Source: Rhodoluna sp. (lineage in GTDB: Bacteria > Actinomycetota > Actinomycetes > Actinomycetales > Microbacteriaceae). From it: 44,622 nucleotides of DNA. The notes under the pieces were generated by a model that had not been told where the DNA came from, did not search any database, and was given only the letters and a program-made list of their open reading frames with translations. The stretch is taken from assembly GCA_030831605.1 (NCBI GenBank), contig JAURKU010000004.1:1-44622 (forward strand), given 5' to 3'. Shown in pieces: positions 9,801-17,617 of the stretch; positions within the stretch are counted from its first letter, which is position 1; the number at the start of each line of letters is the position of its first letter. A program made the position numbers and the translations under genes.

Positions 9801-10909
9801 GTTCCGACTCGATAGGTACCGACTAGGGTATTGCCATTATTAGTGGTTGCCTCAACAAGGTAATCAGTAACAGCGGACCCGCCAACAGAAAGTGGTGCCT
9901 GCCAAGATAACTCTGCTTGTGTGCTTTTAGTTGTATTGGCTTGAAGTGATCTAGGTGCAGAAGAATAATAACCGTTTGCGTCTCGAACAGTGAGAGAGCT
10001 AGAGAGATTATTGGCAATATAAAGATTTGAGTTCGTTGAATAGTGAATTGCGGTTGGACCGTCACCGGTCACTGCAAATGTTGAGACAATCCCTGAACTA
10101 GATACCTTAGTGACCGTGTTATCCAGATAGTTAGCTGTGTAGAGATTGCCGCTAGCATCTATTTCAATCGAGTTTGGCGATTTACCAACTGTTGCAAAAA
10201 CTGTGCTTGTTCCGGCTGGGGTGATCTTAGAAATTGTGTTATCTGCTGAGTTAGTGACAAATAAATTATTTGCTGAATCAATAACTAGAGAACTTGGGTA
10301 GGAACCAACGCTAGCAAAAGTAGTTACCTGACCGGTTGGACTTACCTTACTAACGAAGCCATCAAGGTAGCTTGCAGTGTATAAATTACCCAGCGAGTCC
10401 ATTGCTATATCCGACGGCCAGGTTCCAACTACGGCGAAGCGACTAACCTGCCCTTCGGGGGTAACCTTAGAAATCGAACTGTCTATGTAGTTTGCGGTGT
10501 AGAGATTTCCAGCAGCATCAAAGATCATGGCAACGGGATTTTTACCAACTGTAGCAAAAGTCGAAGTTACCCCTTCAGGGGTGATGCTAAACAGCGTCCC
10601 GGCTTTAGTTCCAACGTAGAGATTTCCGCTGGGGCTGAGAATCAAGGCTGTCGGCTTTTGTGGATTTAGATCCGCAAAAGTGCTGACCTGCCCATTAGGG
10701 CTGATTTTTGAGATAGTGCCGGAACCCAAATTGGCCGTGTATGCATTTCCTTGGCTGTCTACTGTGACGGCTGCAGGGTTTAGGCCAACTGTTATGGCCG
10801 TTTCCGCTCTAGCGGTCTGGCTAGTGAAAACCAAGCTGGCTGCCGTTAGGACAAAAATCACTAGTTTTTGAAGTATTGGCTGAAATCTCGCATATAGAGA
10901 TGAGTTCAT
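6812..10909 (-). CDS. Giant secreted protein: two beta-propellers and eight FN3 domains
   Basis: Called from ATG 10909 (1365 residues); the track's longer version starts at a TTG six codons earlier. A signal peptide (about 1-35, ending 'SQTARA') is followed by seven NHL/Vgb-like repeats of about 40 residues (pattern 'DxxGNLYTANxxDxxISKxxPxGxVSxFA'), two fibronectin III domains, a second set of about seven propeller repeats, and six more FN3 domains each opening like 'SxLTLSWxAPxxxGG'. There is no LPXTG, transmembrane tail or other visible anchor after the last FN3 domain. It is probably exported by Sec and displayed or released. Binding partner unknown; virginiamycin-B-lyase-like folds and adhesins use these modules. 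Confident about architecture, not about function. Confidence 0.85.
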   Translation of the reverse strand: MNSSLYARFQPILQKLVIFVLTAASLVFTSQTARAETAITVGLNPAAVTVDSQGNAYTANLGSGTISKISPNGQVSTFADLNPQKPTALILSPSGNLYVGTKAGTLFSITPEGVTSTFATVGKNPVAMIFDAAGNLYTANYIDSSISKVTPEGQVSRFAVVGTWPSDIAMDSLGNLYTASYLDGFVSKVSPTGQVTTFASVGSYPSSLVIDSANNLFVTNSADNTISKITPAGTSTVFATVGKSPNSIEIDASGNLYTANYLDNTVTKVSSSGIVSTFAVTGDGPTAIHYSTNSNLYIANNLSSSLTVRDANGYYSSAPRSLQANTTKSTQAELSWQAPLSVGGSAVTDYLVEATTNNGNTLVGTYRVGTTSTSFTFPGLCSKQAYQLKSYAINSSGLSAASNQITLTPPNGEAAAPANLVPTLVRGTSVALSWDAPSCDGGASVTDYRISFSSDSGQSWVTVSKAASASTSHTVTGLVLGRNYLFRLSSVNSFGEGLAGAAVAVTTAESTSLYTVGSSPAAMAFDAAGNVYVANTMDNSISKITTNGVVSRFATVGDNPAALVFDGAGNLYVANSDEGTITKISPQATATLFATVGDRPSSLVFDSSGNLYSADAISGTISKVTPSGEVSVFADLASNPTALVIDSVGNLYSANGRDSTVSKITPTGQITKLTTLPIAASRMVSDSSGNLYVFSTVSSKIYKITPTGELSVFISLSDSVTDFVLDAKNNFYFANSTDGTISKLTAAGMLSTLAVFEDTIVRIASDSNGNLFTSFDEGKVAKSVLGKTPTAPRSLSSPQQSSSTISLSWTAPESNGGSAITEYQVEQSAAGVSSWDLVAKTSSTVLQVTNLEPQSGYRFRVLAINGLGQSPYSNELSVSTTIGSLSNPRNLEISQVSSSSLILSWLAPTSTGGQAITNYLVEYSGDSGVTWAEYTKPVSTETFLALSQLAPAKTYSFRVVAITSSATSSPSTAVSATTLAAVPSSPRSLAFSAATKSSLTLSWQAPLNTNGSAITNYQVEISPNNGSSWSMLDKPISTSTGMNVTGLTAGTTYQFKVYALNSVGRGEASEAKSITTAQISIPSAPASVTFSNNRATSFSITWSAVSSPVKVRNYIVEISRDGNTWNAAPKRTSTVTSLSIGNLLPGTNYKLRVAAVNAEGQSPFTQAAITTLATVPSASAKPTASEITSSSIKLSWLAPTSGGSEITNYLVEISGGGSSWTEVSKPISTDTALNITGLKPATKYMFRLKAVNSVGVSKVSSSASFTTFATAPAIPTNLLVKSQTASSLTLTWTAPSNGGTRIIDYRVEYSLDQGESWLIVAKNAASSASATLRGLNSKTSYLFRVTAKNSVGFGGVSQNITVTTP

Positions 10910-10983
10910 AATTTCCCATCCCTTCAAAGCAATTGCTTGATTAATTCAACCTTACATAAATCGGCAACTAAAAGTAATTCAGG

Positions 10984-11688
10984 TTATTCCAAGGAAGGAT
11001 CTTGGCCAATAACCCCAGCATCACTAGCTCTTAGCACCTCAGCCTTGCGGATATCGGAGGATAAATCCCCAACTGCTTGCCTTAGCGATCGCTCCGAATC
11101 TAGCCCCTGGGCTTTAGCGGCCTGGACGATGGCTAATAGAAGCGAACCCAACTGTTCCTCATTTTCTAGCTTTAACGGTGATTGGGTTTCCTGATCCAAA
11201 ATGCCAATCTTCTGAGCCTTGCCAATAACCTTATCGGCTAGCGCTAGTGCCGGGAGGGCTTTAGGGATGCCATCTAAAACTGACTCTCGTTCCGGCTTTT
11301 CCTTTTGTTTGTGGTTCTCCCAGTTGAGCATCACATCGTCTCCGGTTACGGCCTTGAATTTCTCTAACTGCTCAGCATCACCAAAAACATGAGGGTGTCT
11401 GCCCATCATTTTTTCTTTAGTGAATTTAGCCACGTCTTGAATGTCAAAGGCTGCACCTAAAGATCCAGTGCTGGCTAAATCAGAGTGAAACACCACCTGG
11501 TATAAAACATCGCCTAATTCTTCTAGAACCTCTTCCCTATTACCGGATTCGATGGCGTCGATCAGTTCATAGGTTTCCTCTAATAGGTACTGCACCAGAG
11601 ACTCGTGAGTCTGCTCTGCATCCCAAGGGCATCCGCCAGGAGCTCGCAATAGTTTGGCAGTTCTAATTAGCTCATCTAATTCAGTCAT
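10984..11688 (-). CDS. mazG: MazG nucleoside triphosphate pyrophosphohydrolase
   Basis: 234 residues. The N-terminal MazG signature 'CPWDAEQTHESLVQYLLEETYE' carries the EExxE metal-binding helix, and 'EELGDVLYQVVFHSDLA' supplies the second ExxD. The family hydrolyses NTPs and dNTPs to monophosphates, cleaning the nucleotide pool and lowering ppGpp indirectly. The C-terminal part (from about 150) is a shortened second domain. In relatives mazG lies between mfd and eno; here the TM2/DUF2752 cluster and the giant propeller protein are also inserted in that interval. No strong Shine-Dalgarno sequence is seen before the ATG. Confidence 0.93.
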   Translation of the reverse strand: MTELDELIRTAKLLRAPGGCPWDAEQTHESLVQYLLEETYELIDAIESGNREEVLEELGDVLYQVVFHSDLASTGSLGAAFDIQDVAKFTKEKMMGRHPHVFGDAEQLEKFKAVTGDDVMLNWENHKQKEKPERESVLDGIPKALPALALADKVIGKAQKIGILDQETQSPLKLENEEQLGSLLLAIVQAAKAQGLDSERSLRQAVGDLSSDIRKAEVLRASDAGVIGQDPSLE

Positions 11689-11731
11689 GAGGTTAGTTTG
11701 CCAGAGAATTCAGCTGTGTTCGGATAGCTCT

Positions 11732-12094
11732 CTAGAGCGGAGCGAAACTAGATCCGGGTATGTTTCTAAGGACCGTGAAACTGATAACTAAAACCAAAAG
11801 CAAAGCTAAGTAGATGTACAGTGCCTTTTTACTCTTTTTATCCAGCGCTACCCCGATCAGCATGAATACCGGTGCCGCGATAAGCATGGCATTGTTACTT
11901 ACCGCTGCAGGAAAATCTCCGCGGATCAATGATTCGGCCGCCCTGGTGCTACCGCACCCAGGGCACCACAAACCAGTCAGAGCGTGAATGGGACAAAGTA
12001 AGCGATATTGCTTGGGCCAAAAAAGAACGTAGATGCCCGCCGCGGCGAGAACAAGGCTAGGTAAAAGTAACTTCTTAGCCTTTATAACTTTCAT
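11732..12094 (-). CDS. DUF2752 small membrane protein
   Basis: 120 residues with about three hydrophobic helices (8-25, 60-80, 90-110). The central '[19 protein letters not shown]' is the defining DUF2752 signature; its cysteines sit at a membrane face and could bind metal or form a disulfide (inference). GGAGG lies 8 bases before the ATG. It is divergent from the two TM2-domain genes, 83 bases away; DUF2752 and TM2 or related small membrane families are often neighbours, suggesting a common but unknown envelope role. Confidence 0.88.
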   Translation of the reverse strand: MKVIKAKKLLLPSLVLAAAGIYVLFWPKQYRLLCPIHALTGLWCPGCGSTRAAESLIRGDFPAAVSNNAMLIAAPVFMLIGVALDKKSKKALYIYLALLLVLVISFTVLRNIPGSSFAPL

Positions 12095-12110
12095 GTTACG
12101 GCCTCCATTA

Positions 12111-12139
12111 TTGCCCTGAAAACTTAGTTTATTTAGATA
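12111..12139 (+). promoter_or_regulatory. Possible promoter for TM2 gene pair
   Basis: TTGCCC (12111-12116), a 17-base spacer and TAGATA (12134-12139) lie ahead of the first TM2 gene, with AAGGAAAA as ribosome binding site before ATG 12178. The -10 match is weak. It is the best pair seen in the 83-base divergent interval between DUF2752 and the TM2 genes. Confidence 0.3.
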
Positions 12140-12177
12140 TTGTCAATTGGGTACAAACCCATCGAAAGGAAAATATT

Positions 12178-12408
12178 ATGTCCGCCCCACAACCAAGCAC
12201 ACCGCAACGCGATTTCCTAACCACTGTCCTGCTCAGCTTTTTCCTCGGATCACTTGGGGTAGACCGTTTCTACCTCGGCTACACCGGACTTGGCGTTGCC
12301 AAGCTGCTTACACTTGGAGGCTGTGGAATCTGGACACTTATCGACTTCATCATGATTCTGACAGGCAACCTCAAGGATTCCCAAGGAAGAGAACTTCTAA
12401 AGAAATAA
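12178..12408 (+). CDS. TM2 domain membrane protein
   Basis: 76 residues. Two hydrophobic segments flank the TM2 motif '[21 protein letters not shown]', followed by '[15 protein letters not shown]'; this is close to the full TM2 domain with almost nothing else. The role of bacterial TM2 proteins is unknown. AAGGAAAATATT precedes the ATG. The longer track ORF starting at 12147 is in another frame and is only real in its 3' part, which is the next gene. The stop overlaps that gene's ATG by one base (TAATG). Confidence 0.9.
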   Translation: MSAPQPSTPQRDFLTTVLLSFFLGSLGVDRFYLGYTGLGVAKLLTLGGCGIWTLIDFIMILTGNLKDSQGRELLKK

Positions 12409-12743
12409 TGTCCAGTCAACCATCAGAAAAATTCTGCACGGCTTGCGGCCGGGGGCTAGTCGCAACCGCTCAGATTTGTCCTGACTGCGGGACGCCAACT
12501 AGCAGCCAAACATCCACCCAGCAAGTGGCAGCACCAGGCCAAAAAGATTGGCTAACGGCTTTACTGCTTTCAGTTTTGTTGGGTCAATTAGGTGTAGACC
12601 GTTTCTACTTAGGCCAAATTGGGCTAGGAATCCTAAAGCTGATTACTTTCGGTGGCTGTGGAATCTGGTGGATTATCGACATCGTACTGATTGCTAATAA
12701 CTCCATCAAAGACTCCAAGGGGCAATCTCTGATACGTCGCTGA
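12408..12743 (+). CDS. TM2 domain protein with N-terminal zinc ribbon
   Basis: I start this at ATG 12408 inside the track's 198-residue ORF, giving 111 residues. The first 30 residues carry two CxxC pairs ('FCTACGRG' and 'ICPDCG'), a compact zinc ribbon. A polar Gln/Thr/Ser linker leads to a TM2 domain: '[20 protein letters not shown]', then '[13 protein letters not shown]'. The TM2 half is strongly similar to the preceding protein, indicating tandem duplication with gain or loss of the ribbon. Coupled to the first gene through TAATG. A bidirectional terminator follows the stop. Confidence 0.9.
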   Translation: MSSQPSEKFCTACGRGLVATAQICPDCGTPTSSQTSTQQVAAPGQKDWLTALLLSVLLGQLGVDRFYLGQIGLGILKLITFGGCGIWWIIDIVLIANNSIKDSKGQSLIRR

Positions 12744-12753
12744 TAGTGCATCT

Positions 12754-12788
12754 AAAAAAACCTGGAAGCTTAGGTTTCCAGGTTTTTT
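12754..12788. terminator. Bidirectional rho-independent terminator
   Basis: The hairpin CCTGGAA / TTCCAGG with a short loop is flanked by an A-run on the left and a T-run on the right, so it can end both the TM2 operon (plus) and mfd (minus). The mfd stop codon (12787-12789) overlaps the T-run. Confidence 0.88.
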
Positions 12789-15700
12789 AGTTTAAGACCT
12801 CAGTAAAAAGCTGAACCGCCCAGTCAATAAGTTTGCGATCGGCTAGAGCTTCTCCGGATGCGGCAAGTGGTATCGGGATGGTTAGTTGTTTAGATGATTT
12901 CAGGTACCGCAAACCCAAAAAACCCTGGCTAAGCGCCACTTGTTTAGCTTCAGTTAACTCAACTGGTTGGATTTTGATTTGGCCGAGAGTGAGCGAGACA
13001 TCCCTAAGACCGTACCTATTACAAATTTGCCGAAACTCAGTCACATCCATCAAGTTGATTACCGGTTGCGGTGCTCTACCGTAGCGGTCTTCAAGTTCCT
13101 GGAATATCAGGTCTAATTGTGCTCTTGTGCCCTTCTCCCCGCTGGCTGCCGAGAGCTTGTGGTAGGCCTCGAGGCGAAGTCTTTCAGAGTCAACATATTC
13201 AAGCGGGATGTGGGCATCGATTGGTATTTCAAGTTTTAGCTCAGCAGGTGAGTCAACCTTGATGCCCTTGAATTCATCAACCGCATCGCCAATCATCCTC
13301 AGGTAGAGATCGAAACCAACACCAGCGATGTGACCCGACTGCTCACCACCGATTAGGTTTCCTGCACCTCTGATTTCAAGGTCCTTGAGGGCAACTTGCA
13401 TACCGCTACCTAACTCGTTATTGGCTGCAATTGTGCTGAGCCTATCTAGGGCAAATGGTGAGAGAGGTTTTTCAACACCGTAGAAAAAGTAGGCATAGGC
13501 TCGTTCGCTTGACCTGCCAACACGACCTCTAATCTGATGCAACTGAGCTAAGCCGAAGTTTTCTGCGCGATCAACTATCAAGGTATTGGCATTAGGTATA
13601 TCAATTCCAGCTTCAATAATTGTTGTTGAGACTAATACGTCGTAACGTCTTTCCCAGAAATCAATCACAACCTGTTCGAGCTGATGCTCATTCATCTGGC
13701 CGTGAGCAACCGCGATTCTGGCATCCGGTACCAATTCGGCTAAACGACTGGCAACAAAATCAATGCTTTCTACCCGGTTATGTACGAAAAAGACCTGCCC
13801 TTCTCGAATTAGTTCACGGTGAATGGCGGCAGCAACCTGCGGCTCGTTATAGGGGCCGACATAGGTCAAAATAGGGTGGCGTTCCTCAGGCGGGGTGGCC
13901 AGTGTCGACATCTCCCGAATTCCGGTTATCGCCATCTCTAGGGTTCTTGGAATTGGCGTTGCTGACATTGCTAAAACATCGACATTCGTTTTAAGTTCTT
14001 TTAGTTTCTCTTTGTGCTCAACTCCAAAGCGCTGTTCTTCATCGATAATTACTAAACCTAGGTCTTTGAACTTAATGGTTTTGCCAAGTAATTTATGGGT
14101 TCCAATCACCACATCAACTAGTCCGCTGGCTAAACCCTCTAAAGTTTCTTTGTTTTCCTTAGTTGACTGGAATCTTGAGAGCGCTCTGACATTTACCGGG
14201 AAACCCGCGAAACGTTCAAGGAAAGTTTCCACGTGTTGCCTGACTAATAGTGTCGTTGGCACCAGAATCGCTACCTGCTTGCCGTCTTGAACTGCCTTGA
14301 AAGCTGCTCTAACCGCAATTTCCGTTTTGCCGTAACCAACATCTCCTGCCACAAGGCGATCCATAGGCACTGGCTTTTCCATATCGCGCTTAATTTCTTC
14401 GACAGTATTTAGCTGATCTGGAGTTTCGGTGTAGGGAAAACTATCTTCCATCTCGCGTTGCCAGTCACCATCTGGTAAAAAGGCGTGGCCTTTGGCATTC
14501 ATCCGCTGCGAATAGAGCTTGACTAGATCGATAGCCACCTTACGCACCGCCTTGCGGGCATTGCCTTTAGCCCTCGCCCAATCTGTTCCGCCCATTTTGT
14601 TTAGAACCGGTGCCTCACCGCCAACATACCTGGTTAGGTAATCAAGCTGGTCGGTCGGAACATAAAGAACATCACCACTGAGGCCACGCTTAGCCGGTGC
14701 ATACTCAATAACCAGATATTCCTTGGTGTATTTACTAATTCCAACACCTAGGGTTCGCTGGGTCATCTCGACGAAGCGACCGATGCCGTGAATCTCATGC
14801 ACAACATAATCGCCTGCTTTTAGTGTCAGGGGATCTACTGCCTGGCCGCGTTTTTGGGCAACTCGAGGTTTATTCGGTTGACCAAAGGTTGCGCCGCGAC
14901 CAAAAAACTCGCTGTCGGTAATCAAAGTGATTTTTGCATCGTTGGCCACAAAGCCTTTGCGAAGTGGTGCCTGAATTACATAGGCAATTGCCTCAAATTT
15001 GTTTGGCAGACTATTAGCCAGTTTGGCTGGAATTTTTGCTTCGCTGAGAATTTCCACCATGCGCTCTGCCGTGCCGTGGCCCATGGCTGAGAGAAATACG
15101 CTCTGACCTTGACCAAGTTGATCTGCAATGTAGTCAATCGGTTCGGTTTGCAGTGTCTTGAAACTTGGCACTTCAAATAACTGCAAATTAATCTGTTTAT
15201 CATCACTTAGAAAAGAGCTGATTGAAATTAGATCTCGGCCGGCTAAACCATTCACAAAGTCATTGATTGTTTTAAATCCGCCGGCAGATAAATCAATTGG
15301 TGCTTTAGCCCCTTCGATGGCTGCATCCCAGGCTGCGTGTAAGAACTCTAGGTTTGTTTCAATCAAATTGGTCGCCCGTGCAATTGATTTTTCTGGCGAT
15401 AGTAAAACTACCTGGGCGCTTTTTGGCAAGTAGTCCGATATCTGGCCAAGCTGGTCAACTAAGACCGGGGCTAGCGACTCCATGCCATCAACCGGTATCC
15501 CCTGACCAATTTTTTCCAACATCGTGGAAAGGTTAGGAAACTCGTGTTCCATTTCGCGGGCACGCTGGGCAACATTCGGAGTAATAATGATTTCTCTTGC
15601 CGGATAAACTATCAGCTCAGTCGGCTTAGCCTCTAGCGATCTCTGGTCGGCTACCGAGAATTCCCGCATCTGCTCTAGTTCATCGCCAAAAAACTCAAGT

Positions 15701-16320
15701 CGAATTGGGTGTTTTGCCGTGGTCGGGAAGATATCGACTATTCCACCGCGAACTGCGAATTCACCTCGTCTAGTCACCATATCGACTCGGTGGTAGGCAA
15801 TCTCAATTAGCTTTAGGGCAAGTTCCGGAAGTAGGTATTCCTTGCCAACCTCAAATTGCAGAGCGGGGTATTTTTCTAGGCCGAGGATCACCGGCTGCAG
15901 GGCAGCCCGAACTGAGCATATTACAAAAAACGGCTGATTTGATTGCTTCAGTTCGGCCAGTCGATGCAATGTAGCCAAGCGCTTACCAACGGTTTCTGGA
16001 GACGGGCTAAGCCGCTCATGGGGCAAAGTCTCCCAAGAGACAAATTCCAAAACTTCGCTCTCTGGGGCAATTAGTTTCAAGAAATCAGACAGCTCTTGGG
16101 CCTCTTTGCCACTGCTAACCACCACTAGATACTGGTTACTTAGTTTTGCCAAACGGCGAAGTTCCTGCAGGGTGGCCAATACCCAACTCTGAGAGCCAGC
16201 GGGTGCGACTATCTCGAGTTTGTTTTTGGAAATATTCTTTTTAAGTTCAGCGAAGCCTTCGGATTTGCCCAATTCTGCGGCAAGGCGCGACAACCCCTCA
16301 GATCCGTCGTGCACGCTCAT
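12787..16320 (-). CDS. mfd: Transcription-repair coupling factor Mfd
   Basis: 1177 residues, full length. In order: a UvrB-like N-terminal region with 'TRRGEFAVRGGIVDIFP', an RNA-polymerase interaction (CarD-like) domain around 'GDYVVHEIHGIGRF', then the RecG-like translocase with Walker A 'GDVGYGKTEIAVRAAFKA', Walker B 'VIIDEEQRFG', 'MSATPIPRTLEMA', and 'QIRGRVGRSSERAYAYFFY' (motif VI), and the C-terminal TRCF domain. It removes RNA polymerase stalled at lesions and recruits UvrA. It lies 20 bases after pth in the conserved rplY-pth-mfd order and ends in a shared terminator. Confidence 0.98.
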   Translation of the reverse strand: MSVHDGSEGLSRLAAELGKSEGFAELKKNISKNKLEIVAPAGSQSWVLATLQELRRLAKLSNQYLVVVSSGKEAQELSDFLKLIAPESEVLEFVSWETLPHERLSPSPETVGKRLATLHRLAELKQSNQPFFVICSVRAALQPVILGLEKYPALQFEVGKEYLLPELALKLIEIAYHRVDMVTRRGEFAVRGGIVDIFPTTAKHPIRLEFFGDELEQMREFSVADQRSLEAKPTELIVYPAREIIITPNVAQRAREMEHEFPNLSTMLEKIGQGIPVDGMESLAPVLVDQLGQISDYLPKSAQVVLLSPEKSIARATNLIETNLEFLHAAWDAAIEGAKAPIDLSAGGFKTINDFVNGLAGRDLISISSFLSDDKQINLQLFEVPSFKTLQTEPIDYIADQLGQGQSVFLSAMGHGTAERMVEILSEAKIPAKLANSLPNKFEAIAYVIQAPLRKGFVANDAKITLITDSEFFGRGATFGQPNKPRVAQKRGQAVDPLTLKAGDYVVHEIHGIGRFVEMTQRTLGVGISKYTKEYLVIEYAPAKRGLSGDVLYVPTDQLDYLTRYVGGEAPVLNKMGGTDWARAKGNARKAVRKVAIDLVKLYSQRMNAKGHAFLPDGDWQREMEDSFPYTETPDQLNTVEEIKRDMEKPVPMDRLVAGDVGYGKTEIAVRAAFKAVQDGKQVAILVPTTLLVRQHVETFLERFAGFPVNVRALSRFQSTKENKETLEGLASGLVDVVIGTHKLLGKTIKFKDLGLVIIDEEQRFGVEHKEKLKELKTNVDVLAMSATPIPRTLEMAITGIREMSTLATPPEERHPILTYVGPYNEPQVAAAIHRELIREGQVFFVHNRVESIDFVASRLAELVPDARIAVAHGQMNEHQLEQVVIDFWERRYDVLVSTTIIEAGIDIPNANTLIVDRAENFGLAQLHQIRGRVGRSSERAYAYFFYGVEKPLSPFALDRLSTIAANNELGSGMQVALKDLEIRGAGNLIGGEQSGHIAGVGFDLYLRMIGDAVDEFKGIKVDSPAELKLEIPIDAHIPLEYVDSERLRLEAYHKLSAASGEKGTRAQLDLIFQELEDRYGRAPQPVINLMDVTEFRQICNRYGLRDVSLTLGQIKIQPVELTEAKQVALSQGFLGLRYLKSSKQLTIPIPLAASGEALADRKLIDWAVQLFTEVLN

Positions 16321-16340
16321 GCAACAAGTCTAAGCGTGAA

Positions 16341-16913
16341 CTACTTTGCGTGATAGTGGCTTTGCGCAGAAAGCAAGCCGTCGGTTGCAATTGTTTGCAC
16401 CATATCGGCCGCTAGTTCTAACAGCACTGGTAATTCAGCTCTTTCAGTTGCAGAGAAATTCTTCAAAACAAAATCTGCGGCATCTTGAGAACCCGGTGGT
16501 CTACCAATACCAAAGCGCAACCTGATGTATTCGGTGCCAATAGCACTGCTGATACTTCTAAGACCGTTGTGACCTGCGTGGCCTCCAGAGAACTTTATTT
16601 TAAGCTCAGCAAAATCAATATCCAGCTCATCGTGGATAACAATAAGCTGCTCAGGCAATAGATCATAAAATTTCATCAGCGCAGCCGTCGGCGCCCCCGA
16701 ATTGTTCATAAAGCCATTAGATTTAGCCAAAATCAATTTAGTGCCAGCTATTTTGCCCTCGGCTACCTGAGCGCCAGCTTTATGCGATTTAAACTTTGAC
16801 ACTATCCGGCTAGCCAACACGTCGAGCACCATCTGGCCAACGTTGTGCCGATTGTGAGAGTAGTCGGGCCCAGGATTACCGAGCCCGACTACTAAAAAAG
16901 TATTGCTATTCAA
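16341..16913 (-). CDS. pth: Peptidyl-tRNA hydrolase
   Basis: 190 residues. 'VVGLGNPGPDYSHNRHNVGQMV' holds the catalytic histidine; 'KSNGFMNNSG' and 'VIHDELDIDFAELKIKFSGGHAGHNGLRSI' are the other family blocks, and 'RLRFGIGRPPG' follows. It hydrolyses peptidyl-tRNAs dropped from ribosomes. The gene begins immediately after the rplY stop with no intervening base, so coupling is expected. Mfd follows at 20 bases. Confidence 0.97.
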   Translation of the reverse strand: MNSNTFLVVGLGNPGPDYSHNRHNVGQMVLDVLASRIVSKFKSHKAGAQVAEGKIAGTKLILAKSNGFMNNSGAPTAALMKFYDLLPEQLIVIHDELDIDFAELKIKFSGGHAGHNGLRSISSAIGTEYIRLRFGIGRPPGSQDAADFVLKNFSATERAELPVLLELAADMVQTIATDGLLSAQSHYHAK

Positions 16914-17513
16914 TTACTCAGCTTTTGGAGCCTCAGCTGCAGCAGCTGGAGCAGCCTCAGCTTCTTCGCTAGCACCGGCACCGGTACCAACAACAGAAGC
17001 AACTAGCTCGTGAGAGTCTAGGTCAAGCTTTACGCCGGCAGGAAGCTTGATGTCCCCTGCAGTTACGTGGAAGCCTAGACCTTCTTTGTTAAAGACAACC
17101 TCAAGATACTCAGGAATTGCGGTTGCATCTGCTTCAATCTTTAGAGTCTTGTGCTCAAGATCGATTACGGTTCCAGACTGTGATTCACCAACCACGTGAA
17201 CTGGAACTTCAACGTGAACACGCTCACCCTTGACAATCTCGACTAGGTCGATGTGCTCAATAACCTGAGTCACAACATCCTTCGAAGCGGATTTGACCAG
17301 AACAGTCTCGGTCTTTCCATCGAGGGTTAATTCGATAATGGCGTTCTTGTAACGAAGCACCAAAGCGACCTCGTGAGCTGGAAGGGTGATGTGTCGTGGA
17401 GTTGATCCGTGGCCGTAGATAACAGCTGGTGTTCTACCTGCTGCACGGGCCTTGCGGGCTGCACCTTTTCCAAAGCTAGAGCGCATCTCGCCGACAAGTT
17501 TGTTTACTGACAT
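16914..17513 (-). CDS. rplY: Ribosomal protein bL25 (Ctc form)
   Basis: 199 residues. The N-terminal 5S-rRNA-binding domain ('GKGAARKARAAGRTPAVIYGHG') and the second beta domain (about 95-180) identify the long Ctc type rather than the short E. coli L25. The C-terminus is an alanine/glutamate tail ('EEAEAAPAAAAEAPKAE'), common in Actinobacteria. The start has GGATAGAAAA ahead of it. The 104-base gap upstream is the likely promoter region of rplY-pth-mfd, although I could not fix a convincing -35/-10 pair. Confidence 0.97.
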   Translation of the reverse strand: MSVNKLVGEMRSSFGKGAARKARAAGRTPAVIYGHGSTPRHITLPAHEVALVLRYKNAIIELTLDGKTETVLVKSASKDVVTQVIEHIDLVEIVKGERVHVEVPVHVVGESQSGTVIDLEHKTLKIEADATAIPEYLEVVFNKEGLGFHVTAGDIKLPAGVKLDLDSHELVASVVGTGAGASEEAEAAPAAAAEAPKAE

Positions 17514-17617
17514 TTTTCTATCCTTATTTATTCGTTCAACTCAAGCTGATCGCGAGGAACTAAAACTACCCCGTCGATTACGGTTACTTAACCCTCGCCG
17601 TTGTTACTGGGGCAAGT

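Noticed and set aside
12147-12407. N-terminal half of the 198-residue ORF at 12147
   Set aside because: Composition is unlike a protein and it overlaps the first TM2 gene in another frame; the real start is ATG 12408.
17514-17617. Promoter of rplY
   Set aside because: Several weak TTGNNN and TANNNT combinations exist but none is clearly better than the others, so no site was called.
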